Positions 7,182 through 15,800 of a stretch of 17,175 nucleotides of DNA are shown here, piece by piece (positions within the stretch are counted from its first letter, which is position 1; each line of letters opens with the position of its first letter). The position numbers and the translations under genes were made by a program. This DNA is from Bacteriovoracaceae bacterium UBA7317. Lineage in GTDB: Bacteria > Bdellovibrionota > Bacteriovoracia > Bacteriovoracales > Bacteriovoracaceae. The stretch spans positions 1-17,175 of the forward strand of contig DKQD01000038.1 in the NCBI GenBank assembly GCA_002474345.1, read 5' to 3'. The notes below the pieces were generated by a model. The model did no database searches. It worked only from the letters and a program-made list of their open reading frames with translations, and was not told where the DNA came from.

Positions 7182-8125
7182 TATCTTTGCCCATAAATCT
7201 TTTGAAGCTCAGATTCCAGGAATGTTTCATCTTTAAGGGCCCTTAAACTTATTAAATCTTCGCTGAATTTAGGGTTAATTAGAACAGATTTAAGTTTAAG
7301 CATGCTCATTCTGCTTTTTTGATGATTGATAACGATCATTCTTTTCGCAATCCATACACCATTTATTTTTTCAACCTTACTTTGTTTAAATGTCTTAAGG
7401 AGAAAGCCTCTTTTATCGTAATTTTCCGTTTTTAAAACAATATAAGAGTTTTTGGAAATCCAGGAAATGCTCTTACCATAAGACCTGGTTTTGGCCTTTT
7501 TTGCATTAGGGGTCATCTCAATAACCCAAGTAGGTGTGTTTTTGACTTTATCCTCTTTAACGAGTTTATAATTAAAGTCATTTTCGTGGTGTTTTTCTAT
7601 ATCTTCATAAGATATTTCAGAACCAAAAAAGCTTCCCGTTTTTGGACCATCTTCATCTCCAACAACACGCTTTGTTTTTTTAAGAGCAGGAAGAAACATC
7701 CACTGATCGCTGGACTTACCCTCTTCTATATAATCTACCTGCATAAAGCCTAAACCTTTTTCGCTGGCCGGTTTTTTAATGAGGCTTAGGCTTTTGGCAT
7801 CAATTTTATCTTTTTTAATTTCTATCGCTATTGATTTGAATTCCTTAATCCTTGGAGGAGAAGAGCACTTTTTTTTAGACTTGTTTTTTTGCTTAACGAC
7901 TTCAAATTGGCAACTTAAGAGAATATTGGAGACATAGCTACTCTTTCCTTCATTTCTATTGAAAACCTTTTTCATAATCTCTTTAGGTGTGGGTGATTCA
8001 GCTTTCAATTCTTCTCCCTTCGAGAGAGAAGAATTGAATAAGTTAAAGAAGGTAAAGAGGGAAAAGCAGATAAAAAGTAAGCGATGAAAGTTAAACTTTT
8101 TAATAGTGCTGATAATAGAAATCAT
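7181..8125 (-). CDS. LolA-like outer-membrane lipoprotein-sorting protein (314 aa)
   Basis: Middle gene of the operon. Its ATG overlaps the RND gene stop as ATGA, and GGAG lies 7 bases upstream. An N-terminal hydrophobic segment (about residues 15-34) acts as signal peptide or anchor. The diagnostic block is SDQWMFLPALKKTKRV (139-154) followed by SFFGSEISYEDI (165-175). It matches the W-x-x-x-P-x-x-x-x-x-R...SFxGSDxSYED pattern of the LolA-like family Pfam PF17131 (TP0789 type). These periplasmic proteins bind acyl chains in a half-open beta barrel. Two Cys (72 and 87) flank a Lys-rich loop and could form a disulphide. With an RND/MMPL pump before it and a barrel after it, it is likely to shuttle a lipid or lipoprotein across the periplasm. 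Cargo is unknown. Confidence 0.8.
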   Translation of the reverse strand: MISIISTIKKFNFHRLLFICFSLFTFFNLFNSSLSKGEELKAESPTPKEIMKKVFNRNEGKSSYVSNILLSCQFEVVKQKNKSKKKCSSPPRIKEFKSIAIEIKKDKIDAKSLSLIKKPASEKGLGFMQVDYIEEGKSSDQWMFLPALKKTKRVVGDEDGPKTGSFFGSEISYEDIEKHHENDFNYKLVKEDKVKNTPTWVIEMTPNAKKAKTRSYGKSISWISKNSYIVLKTENYDKRGFLLKTFKQSKVEKINGVWIAKRMIVINHQKSRMSMLKLKSVLINPKFSEDLISLRALKDETFLESELQKIYGQR

Positions 8126-10725
8126 GATAATTCTCCTTGGGCCAAAGGTCGTTTTTTCTTTTCAAGCCAGAAGATAATTGTTGGTAGTAAAAAGAGGTCT
8201 GCCAATAAGGCCGTGAAAATGGAGAGTGAAGACAAGATTCCAAAATAAGTAAAGGGCTTTGAAGCAGAAAGTGTAAAAGCTAAAAACCCTAAGGAAAGGA
8301 CAAAGGAAGTGTAGATAAGAGCATGACCAACTTCTCTACAGGACTTGTCTAGGGCTGTTCCTACATCAGCTCCTTCATCCCTCAAGGTTTGATAATGCAT
8401 GAGAAAGTGTATGGTATCATCAACAGCAAGGCCTATAGCAATGGGAACAACCAAAAGTGTATCTGAGTCAAGGGGAATGCCAAAATGACCTGTTAACCCT
8501 AAAATAACGAGAATTGGGAAAAGGTTTGGAATCAAGGCAAGGAGACCGAGGGTAAGTGATTTAAAGAGGAAGAAGAAGAGGATACTTATAACTCCGACAA
8601 TAATTCCAAAAGACTGGATTTGGGAGATAGAGATATTTTCTGTCATTTTGTACATTAAAGGCACCATGCCCGTGAGATGAATTTTTAAATTAGGGTTTCT
8701 TTTTTTATACTCCTTAAAAATTTTTAGGGCTGTTAATTTAACTTGATCATTAAAGGGATTATATTCTTTTGATCCTTTTGTAACGAGGCTGACAGTTAGC
8801 CTTGCCATTTGCCAATCGTCATCAACAACAAGCTTACGAGTATTTGGGTCTGCCGTTTCAAAACTAAAAAGGGTTTGGTCCAGGATATTTTTTTTATTCG
8901 GAATGATATAATTTTTGTCGTTTTCTGTTAACGTCTCGTAAGATTTTTTCGTTAATTTTGAAAGCGAGTAAACTCTGGAGACAAGATCAGGCCATTCATC
9001 TTTTATAGTTTGGCTTAATTTGTCCAGACTTTTTAAAAACTGAGGGTCTTTAACTCCGTCAATTTTTCCTGTATCTAAAAGGATCTCAATGGAAGCTGTT
9101 CCTCCAAAGTACTTATCTATAGTCTTGTAGGATTCTATAAAACCATAGCCTGGTTTAACCATATTGATCATATTTGTATCGATAAAAACTTTAGGTATAC
9201 CAAAAGAAAGGGCAACCGCTATAAGTAAAAAAGGTATAATAACCGTTTTTCTTTTGGTTTTAGACCAAAGGTTCATCTTAGTAATAATAGGGTCTAAGTG
9301 CGATTTTTTCTTTTCGTGTTCTTTAACTTTTAAAGGGAAATAGGTTAAGAATATGGGTAATAAGATGATGGTCATAAAAAAGGCGAAGAAGATGCCAAGT
9401 GCTGTAAAAAGAGCAAAAACTTTTATTGGTACGACTGGTGAAAAAGTCAAGGATCCTAAACCGGCCATTGTCGTTATCGTCGTTAGTGCAATGCTGGAAG
9501 CACACTTCTTATATGATAGTAATAAAGCCTCTTCGTGGGAGTAATTTTGTCGTAAGTAATATCGAACTCCGGAGAGGAGGTGGATGGAGTCAGCGACTCC
9601 TACTGCAAGGACCATAAAAGCCAGAATATTAATCATCATTGTTTGAGTTATGCCACTCATACCTATGAAACCCATAGTCCAAATCAGGCTTGTGATAACA
9701 ACGACGGAAGGCCAAATCATGCCACTAAAAGAGCGGAAGGCATAAAAAAGGCTTCCCAAAATGAGGACCATTGAGAGAGCAAAAATAAGACCAAATTCTT
9801 TCAAAATGATTTTTGCAAAAAAGCCCATGAGCCATGGGTTTCCTGCCATATGATAAGAAACCATGTCTTGTAGGTTATTTTTGGAATTCTCTTTAATGGA
9901 ATCTTTATCGACGGAGTGATAGAAACTATTTTCTTCCAGCACCTTTTTCAATTCGTCAATAAAGACGACGTAATCTTCCATTTGAGGAGACTCGAGTTCG
10001 GGTACTTTATCAAGGTCTATAATTTTTCCCCTGACTTTATCTTGATCTGTATTGGGAGGATTTTCAAAGGAGAAGTCTTCATCTGCCTCATCGGTCTCAG
10101 TTGCTACTTCCTTTGACACGTCTTTTTTAGGCGCTGTTGAACTCTCTTTAGTAGAAGTGGGTTTGACTCGGGCACCATAATCCGTTTCAATGAGAAGCGC
10201 ACCATATTGAAAGTCATCTGAAAAGAATGTTCCTTTGATGTCCTCTTCTTCAAGCGCCTTTTTCTTTAATTTTGTCCATTCCTCTTTTGATGAAGGGATT
10301 TTTTTTACGAATGGTCTATTTATTAAGGAGTCATTTTTTGATTCCAGGTAATCAGCTGATAAAAGAGATCTAACTCTTTTTATCCTTTTTAGCGGGGATT
10401 TTTGGTCCATTCTTTTTTCATTGAGAAACTTTTCTAGCTTTTGAACTTTTTGAAAGGTGTCTTCATCGAAAATATTACCTTTTTGGTTTTTAAACATTAA
10501 GATGAGTGATTCATCAGAGCCATAAAGATATCGGAAAAGCCTAAAGACTCGGATAGTCTGGTCCCCTGACTCCAGCCACGAGTCCATGGATTGATCAACT
10601 TTGATCTTAGGAATTGAGAAACCAAGGAAAACCGTCGCTACAAACATAAGCAGAAGGGTTTTTAATCGGTTTTGTGTCGTGGTGCGAAAGATGGTAAGGA
10701 GAATTTGAGTTAATTTTTGGACCAT
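8122..10725 (-). CDS. RND superfamily / MMPL-type transporter (867 aa)
   Basis: First gene of the operon. The product has the two-fold RND layout. TM1 is at about 22-40, a large periplasmic loop follows to about 305, TM2-TM6 lie at about 310-462, TM7 at 494-512, a second periplasmic loop to about 700, and TM8-TM12 at about 705-855. The paired TM4/TM10 motifs AVGVADSIHLL (374-384) and GLAVDDTIHFLMHY (765-778) carry the acidic residues that couple transport to the proton gradient; this is the SSD/MMPL pattern seen in HpnN- and lipid-exporting pumps rather than in multidrug AcrB. Residues about 190-235 form a Thr/Ser/Glu/Asp-rich, probably disordered insert in the first periplasmic loop. The start has AGG about 10 bases upstream. 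No membrane-fusion protein is encoded nearby, in line with MMPL-type systems that work with a LolA-like chaperone. Confidence 0.85.
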   Translation of the reverse strand: MVQKLTQILLTIFRTTTQNRLKTLLLMFVATVFLGFSIPKIKVDQSMDSWLESGDQTIRVFRLFRYLYGSDESLILMFKNQKGNIFDEDTFQKVQKLEKFLNEKRMDQKSPLKRIKRVRSLLSADYLESKNDSLINRPFVKKIPSSKEEWTKLKKKALEEEDIKGTFFSDDFQYGALLIETDYGARVKPTSTKESSTAPKKDVSKEVATETDEADEDFSFENPPNTDQDKVRGKIIDLDKVPELESPQMEDYVVFIDELKKVLEENSFYHSVDKDSIKENSKNNLQDMVSYHMAGNPWLMGFFAKIILKEFGLIFALSMVLILGSLFYAFRSFSGMIWPSVVVITSLIWTMGFIGMSGITQTMMINILAFMVLAVGVADSIHLLSGVRYYLRQNYSHEEALLLSYKKCASSIALTTITTMAGLGSLTFSPVVPIKVFALFTALGIFFAFFMTIILLPIFLTYFPLKVKEHEKKKSHLDPIITKMNLWSKTKRKTVIIPFLLIAVALSFGIPKVFIDTNMINMVKPGYGFIESYKTIDKYFGGTASIEILLDTGKIDGVKDPQFLKSLDKLSQTIKDEWPDLVSRVYSLSKLTKKSYETLTENDKNYIIPNKKNILDQTLFSFETADPNTRKLVVDDDWQMARLTVSLVTKGSKEYNPFNDQVKLTALKIFKEYKKRNPNLKIHLTGMVPLMYKMTENISISQIQSFGIIVGVISILFFFLFKSLTLGLLALIPNLFPILVILGLTGHFGIPLDSDTLLVVPIAIGLAVDDTIHFLMHYQTLRDEGADVGTALDKSCREVGHALIYTSFVLSLGFLAFTLSASKPFTYFGILSSLSIFTALLADLFLLPTIIFWLEKKKRPLAQGELS

Positions 10726-10849
10726 TGAGAAAACCTTAATGAATTAGTCAACTGAACGTATAGCTGGATATTAATGTTTTTCCTTCAGAATGGAAATCAT
10801 CTTTCATTAAAACAACTAAAATATTTTGGTCATGAGGTTCTTTCTTCGA

Positions 10850-10878
10850 TTGGAAGAAATTGGAAAATAAAATAGAAT
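10850..10878 (+). promoter_or_regulatory. sigma70-type promoter for the first CheY-like gene
   Basis: TTGGAA (-35, 4 of 6) is followed after 17 bases by TAGAAT (-10, 5 of 6). Transcription would start near 10885, leaving a leader of about 40 bases that contains GGGG at 10912-10915. It lies in the 198-base divergent region shared with the RND operon; I could not identify a convincing promoter for the operon itself there. Confidence 0.48.
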
Positions 10879-10923
10879 AATAATGACGGAAAGGTGAATA
10901 TCAAAGTTTTCTGGGGATAAATA

Positions 10924-11301
10924 TTGAAAGTAATGGTCATAGATGATTCAGAAACCGTTCGAATAAAAATTACTCAAATTATTAAAGATAAGGGTCATGA
11001 AGTTATTGAAGCGGAGAATGGCCAAATAGCCCTTGATATAATTACTAAGACGCTAGATATAGATTTTTGTATCTGCGATATAAATATGCCAGAGATGGAT
11101 GGCCTGACTCTTGTAGAAGAGGTAAGGAGAAGAGATTGGGATAAGAAAAACCTTGTTTTCGTAATGTGTACAACTGAAACAAGTGCTGGGCACAAAATGA
11201 AGGCCAAAGAGCTGGGAGTTAGAGGATGGCTGCATAAACCTTTTAAAAATGCTCAGATAGAGCAATTACTCGAATTTATGGCAAAAGAATCTAATAGCTA
11301 A
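10924..11301 (+). CDS. stand-alone CheY-like response regulator receiver (125 aa)
   Basis: A single receiver domain with no output domain. The phosphorylation set is complete: acidic pair Asp7-Asp8 (VIDDSE), acceptor Asp52 (CICDINMPEMDG), Thr83 in MCTTE and Lys105 in HKPF. The start is TTG at 10924, chosen because GGGG lies 8 bases upstream and because the MKVMVIDD beginning gives a full first beta strand; the next ATG at 10933 would cut it. The gene has its own promoter candidate, stands divergent from the RND operon and convergent to cutA. It may receive phosphate from the CheA-like kinase at 12897, but CheY-like proteins are often served by distant kinases. Its interaction target cannot be read from the sequence; it is similar in build to the second receiver at 12310. 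Confidence 0.85.
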   Translation: MKVMVIDDSETVRIKITQIIKDKGHEVIEAENGQIALDIITKTLDIDFCICDINMPEMDGLTLVEEVRRRDWDKKNLVFVMCTTETSAGHKMKAKELGVRGWLHKPFKNAQIEQLLEFMAKESNS

Positions 11302-11323
11302 GGTTTATAATAAAAAATTTTTC

Positions 11324-11644
11324 TCAATCAGAAACTTGCTGTTTTATCCAATTTAAAAAACTTTCGTGTCCTCCCTCAATGGGAATATGTAAAACAGCGG
11401 GGCACTCATAGGGGTGTAATTCTAAAATTTTCTTTTCTAAGGATTTTACCTTCTCTTTTGTTGTTTTCATAATGAGAGAGACTTCACTTTCTTCACAGAT
11501 TTCGCCTTTCCATTCATAAATTGAAGTCATATTTTCCAGGATATTTGAGCAAGCAATTAGCTTTTCTTTGACAAGGGTCTTTGAAATTTCTACTGCTTCT
11601 GCTTTTTTGGATAGGGTGGTATAAACCCATAGGAAATTTGTCAT
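11324..11644 (-). CDS. cutA: CutA-type divalent cation tolerance protein (106 aa)
   Basis: Full-length member of the CutA1 family, which forms stable trimers with a ferredoxin-like fold related to PII proteins. Family blocks seen are VYTTLSKKAEAVEISKTLV, LIACSNI, SIYEWKGEI, LIMKTT and HPYECPAVLHIPIEGGHESF followed by LNWI. The length is the usual one. The ATG at 11644 is fixed by an in-frame TAA a few codons upstream and by the family N-terminus; the ribosome binding site is poor (AGAG region). The family is linked to copper and other metal tolerance, but a direct role in metal handling is not firmly established. It is convergent with the CheY-like gene, 22 bases apart, and not evidently part of any operon. 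Confidence 0.9.
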   Translation of the reverse strand: MTNFLWVYTTLSKKAEAVEISKTLVKEKLIACSNILENMTSIYEWKGEICEESEVSLIMKTTKEKVKSLEKKILELHPYECPAVLHIPIEGGHESFLNWIKQQVSD

Positions 11645-11837
11645 AAAAATGATCTCTTAAATAGTAGGGAGCTTTTGGGCCCACGTTTGCTTCTAAGCAT
11701 TGTGACTTCTCACTTTTCCATCTAATCAGTAATTTCTTATCCAAGCAACCAGTTTTAATTTCTCTTAAATCAGTTTTATCCTTTATGTTTACCAAAGTTA
11801 GTTGTGAAGGATAGATTATCTTAATATTCAATATCAT
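11514..11837 (-). CDS. doubtful small ORF overlapping the start of cutA
   Basis: A 107-codon frame begins at ATG 11837 (or GTG 11840) with GGGTG seven bases upstream, and overlaps cutA by 131 bases in another frame. The first 64 or so residues look protein-like (TDLREIKTGCLDKKLLIRW, later EANVGPKAPYYLRDHF), while the part inside cutA turns Arg/Ser/Cys-rich as expected of a shadow frame. It might be a short gene whose true end was lost, a decayed remnant, or chance. I recognise no family. Confidence 0.22.
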   Translation of the reverse strand: MILNIKIIYPSQLTLVNIKDKTDLREIKTGCLDKKLLIRWKSEKSQCLEANVGPKAPYYLRDHFYDKFPMGLYHPIQKSRSSRNFKDPCQRKANCLLKYPGKYDFNL

Positions 11838-11944
11838 CACAGTTCACCCAATTTTGTTTAAATTAAAAGAAAAGTAGGGGTAAAAGTAATTCAAGTTACT
11901 ATAACTTTAAAACTTTTAAAAATTGGCCCGATAGAATATGAGGC

Positions 11945-11958
11945 ACTTTGTACAAAGT
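11945..11958. promoter_or_regulatory. 14-base perfect palindrome, possible operator
   Basis: ACTTTGTACAAAGT is self-complementary over its whole length and sits in non-coding DNA about 365 bases before the second receiver gene. The core TTTGTACA recurs at about 12233. Such sites often bind dimeric regulators; there is no regulator identified here. Confidence 0.3.
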
Positions 11959-12205
11959 CAGACAGCGTATCTTTACATAATTTAGACAATTGATTTATTT
12001 AAGCATTACGAAAGTATTTTTTGCAAATTAAAAATATTTAAACTTAATTATTTAAAAAGTTTAGAGACTATTTTGAGTGATTTTTTCAACAAAACTAAGG
12101 TTATAAATTAGGGTTGTTTATAAATGACTTGCCTTTTATACCACCAATTTTCCCCTAAAACTTTCCAATTAGGAGTAAAATTACATTAGTAGGGCGATTT
12201 CTTTA

Positions 12206-12261
12206 GGAAACTTTTTTTAAACCGATATAACATTTGTACATCTTTTTCAAAGAAAGTTTCC
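12206..12261. repeat. 13-bp inverted repeat upstream of the second receiver gene
   Basis: GGAAACTTTTTTT (12206-12218) pairs with AAAGAAAGTTTCC (12249-12261) with one G-T wobble, enclosing a 30-base loop that contains TATAAC and TTTGTACA. No T-run follows, so it is not a normal terminator. It may be an operator straddling the -10 element or a leader hairpin. Confidence 0.5.
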
Positions 12262-12309
12262 AACTTACAAGTGGTAAGAGGAGCAAAAGATCTAAGAGGG
12301 TTTAGCAGC

Positions 12310-12678
12310 ATGAAGGTTCTTATCATAGAAGATTCAGAAGATTTTAGAAGCAAGATGAGGTCTCTTCTCGAGATCCTTGATTATGAGGTTTTAGAGGCTT
12401 CGGATGGTCTTGAAGGAATTGATCTGATTAAGAGCGAACGGGATATTGGGTTAATTATCTCGGACCTTCATATGCCCAATTTAGACGGCCTTTCTATGTG
12501 TAAGAAGATCAGAAGCGAAAATATAGAAACTGAAGCACCAATATTAATGGTTACTACAGAAGCCAGCCCAAAACTAAAAAAAGAAGGTACTGACGCTGGT
12601 GTCTATAAGTGGATTTTAAAGCCAGTTTCTGATAAAAAGTTCCTTACAATGGTGGAAAAAATAGTATCCAGACCTTAA
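12310..12678 (+). CDS. stand-alone CheY-like response regulator receiver (122 aa)
   Basis: A lone receiver domain with the full phosphorylation set: Glu7-Asp8 (IIEDSE), acceptor Asp52 (LIISDLHMPNLDG), Thr82 in MVTTEAS and Lys104 in WILKP. The ATG at 12310 is chosen because GAGGG lies 9 bases upstream and the protein then begins MKVLIIEDS as receivers do; the earlier GTG at 12271 would add an unusual 13-residue leader. It has no output domain, so it acts by protein contact or passes phosphate on. The CheA-like kinase gene begins 218 bases downstream on the same strand, making it the obvious partner candidate, although a long hairpin lies between. It resembles the receiver at 10924 in size and layout. 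Confidence 0.87.
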   Translation: MKVLIIEDSEDFRSKMRSLLEILDYEVLEASDGLEGIDLIKSERDIGLIISDLHMPNLDGLSMCKKIRSENIETEAPILMVTTEASPKLKKEGTDAGVYKWILKPVSDKKFLTMVEKIVSRP

Positions 12679-12744
12679 TCCCAAAAAACTAAATCTCAAA
12701 ATTGTTATATTTAGTTATCAAAAAATTATTTGATTTCCCCTGTG

Positions 12745-12784
12745 ATTTTTAATCAAAGCATGGACTTATGCTTTGATTAAAAAT
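12745..12784. repeat. perfect 17-bp hairpin between receiver and kinase genes
   Basis: ATTTTTAATCAAAGCAT (12745-12761) and its exact reverse complement (12768-12784) enclose the 6-base loop GGACTT. The stem begins with a T-run and ends with an A-run on either strand, the reverse of the A-stem-T order of intrinsic terminators, and no T-run follows. It may be an mRNA-processing or stability element, or a protein binding site. Confidence 0.7.
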
Positions 12785-12896
12785 ATTCCCAAACAATTAA
12801 AAAGACTTTAAAAATTAAAAAAATTGCTGAGAATTATCTTAATGTACTTGTTGAAATACACCGATAAAAGGAGCTGGAAAGAGGTAGTAAATAAAA

Positions 12897-15800
12897 ATGA
12901 AGTTTAGAAACGTTTCTGTTGCTAGAAAAATTATCGTATACTTTATACTGAGTAGTTTTGCTATTGCAATGATTGGTACGACTGTTTCTTTGATAAGGGA
13001 TTTTAACCTCTACAAAATAGCAATTAAAGAACGTTTCAATGAAATAGAAAGTAGTCATATCCCTTCCCTTGCTACTTCTCTATATGTAGAGGATCTACCA
13101 CAAATAAAAAATAATCTTGACGGGATTTTAAGTGTTCAGGATATGAGTTATCTCGAGGTAACGTTGGATGATGACCCTGAAGATGAAATTGCTTTTAAAA
13201 GAGGGGAAAAGAACAAGGGGAATGTTTTAAATCACAAGATTCGAGTGGTTTACATTAATCCAAATCAGCCAGATGATCCTCCGGAGCCTTTAGGCTACAT
13301 ATTAATCCAGGCAAACCTCTCGGGTGTTACTAATAAAATAAAAAATCAAATTATTATATTTGTTATTATCCAATTATTTCAGTTTATCCTCGTTTCCTTC
13401 ATTATGTATTCTATTTTTAAAAACCTAATTTCTAAACACTTAGAAAGAATGAGTAATTATGCGGAGTCTATTGATCTCGTGGACCTTTCCGGACCTGAAT
13501 TGAAACTGGAAAGGGCAAGTGTTATGGAAAAAGATGAGTTAGACAATGTTGTTCTTTCGTTAAATAAAATGAAGGAAAAGCTAAAATCATCTCATGAACA
13601 GCTTAAGGATTACTCTTTGAATCTTGAGAATAAGGTTAGAGAAGCAACTGAGGAAATTGAGTCAGAAAAAAATAAAGTCGATGACCTTTTAAATAATATG
13701 AAACAGGCAATATTTGTTGTTAATGAGGATCTTGTTGTTATACCCCCAGTTTCTCATTTCGCAACAAATGTTTTTGATGAAAATATCGTAGGTAAGAGCA
13801 TATTTGACTCCTTATTTAAGGATTTTGATAAAAATTCGGAAACAATCGCTAATTTAGAAAGTGCACTAACCTTGGTTTATGGTGATGATTATATTCAATT
13901 TGAATTGGTAGAGGAGCACCTACTTAGAAAAATAAATTATTATTCAAAAATTGCAGGTGTTAAGACATTGTCTATTTCATATACACCGCTTTTTAATGAA
14001 GAAGAGCTACTAGAACACCTCATGTTTGTTGTTGATGATATTACTGAAAAGGAAAAACTAGAAGCAGAAGTACTTTCTGAAAAAGAAACAAATCAAAAGA
14101 ATATTTCAATAATTACAGAAATGGCTAAAGTGGATATAGAGGACCTTGAAATATTTTTAGATAATGCAAAAGGAATCTTGCAAAAATCGATGATTTTAGC
14201 GAAATCAAAGCCAAACAAAGAAGAGGTAATACATGAACTATTCAGATTCCTCCATACTTTGAAGGGTAGTGCAAGGGCATTTAATTTTGACTCAATTTCA
14301 AGCATAACCCATCTCGTGGAAAGCTCCGTAAGCGAAAAACTTGAGGTTATAAAAAGCGGAGGAACTTTAAGGAATAAGCATTTCGAGCCAATAATTGATA
14401 ATCTTTATCTTTTAAGCCAAGAAGTTCTGGAGTACGGGAATTTGGCCAAAAAAGTTTTCAAAATAGAAAATGAGTTTGGAAAGAAAATTATAAATGATAT
14501 TCAGAATTATATAGTGGATATAGAAAATTTTGTAAAAAAAGAAGTTACCACTCAGGAGCATTTCTTAGGCAAAACAGGGGCTTTTAAGAAGAGAATGCTG
14601 ATTTATAAAAAGATACAAAATAGAAACATGGACTCGAACGTCCTGGAAAACTTAAGGCGTTCGACCCACTCTTTGAAGAGTTCCTTGAGGGCCAATTCTG
14701 GATTAATGCATTTAGGAGAAAGTGTACATACATTTGAGAAATCATTTGATTTATTTAATCGAATGGAAAACACTACCTTGGATGATTTTACCGATAGCTT
14801 TGTGGAAAGCTATTTCTTCTTAAAAGACTCCTTACGGAGTAATTTTATACAATCTCATTTGGGTTCATTTTACACGACTTATAAAGAAGACTGGGCCCAG
14901 GTATTTCTTAATTTTTTTAAATTTACAATGGCCTTTGATAAGAATGAAATGACTGTTACAAGTAAAGGAAATTTTATTCTTGATGTGATTATAGGTCGTT
15001 GTGAAAAGTTAGGTCTCAATTTAATATTAAAGGAAGCAAGAGATTTAAAACTGCTTTTATTGAAAGATGAAAAAGATGAATCAGAAAAAGAGCTTATTAC
15101 ATCTATTATGAGCGATTTGTGGAATTATTTATTGCTTGTTTGCAAGATGGATTTTTACCAGTTGGAAAAGGGCAGTGAGCAAGAGATTCAGAATAAAACT
15201 TTGGAAAAAATTAGTTCTAGAGGAAGAGAAAGTGATCATGACTTTTGTAGGGGTTTACTCCAAGAATTTGAAATAAAGACTATTATATTATTGACACTAA
15301 AAAATGTTTTAGATGATGGTTATCTGGTAAATGACTTTTTTGAAGCATTTGGTGATTGGACCGGACATAAAAAATTAGACAGTTATGTAGATATCCTAGG
15401 AGTCTCTTCAGAAGACTCTAACCCCGACTTGAAGGGAATCCGGTCTTTATTGAAGACGAGTCATGTGAACAGACTTATTGTAGAAAAAATCTCAAATGAT
15501 GTTAATGATCATGACCCTGTTGCCTCAATTTTGAAAAAGTTTTTTGAAGAGGACTCTTACTACACGTATCTAAAATTTATAGATTTCCACCAACTTCTTT
15601 CGAGCTACCTGGCTACTGGCAGAGAAGAGGTACGTTTAAGGAAAGTTGAGATGTGCAGTGTAGTCATGAGGAATATTACTAAGCTGGAAGGACTAACTGA
15701 AAGAAGTGGTAGTCTTGATGAAATTAAAAAGGCAGTGAGGCGCCTAAAGGACACATCAGTCATTCCTCTTTTAGGAAAGTTTAAAACGATGGTCCTGGAT

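Larger units (their letters stand above)
11838..12309. other. AT-rich non-coding region before the signalling cluster
   Basis: No convincing gene lies here. It contains a 14-base perfect palindrome (11945-11958), a short AT-rich inverted repeat TAAACTT/AAGTTTA (12039-12063) and a 13-bp inverted repeat (12206-12261) around a possible -10 element TATAAC. An in-frame GTG at 12271 could lengthen the following gene by 13 codons but lacks support. The length suggests a regulated promoter or a long leader for the gene at 12310. Confidence 0.5.

Noticed and set aside
9353..9774. Several short plus-strand frames opposite the RND transporter gene
   Set aside because: They are complements of transmembrane coding sequence with the TM4 motif; none has a credible ribosome binding site or product.
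12271..12309. GTG at 12271 as start of the second receiver
   Set aside because: It adds 13 residues before the receiver beta strand, whereas ATG 12310 has GAGGG at suitable distance and the usual MKVLIIEDS beginning.
12745..12784. Reading the 17-bp hairpin as a Rho-independent terminator
   Set aside because: The run of T precedes the stem and A follows, on both strands, and there is no T-tract after the stem.
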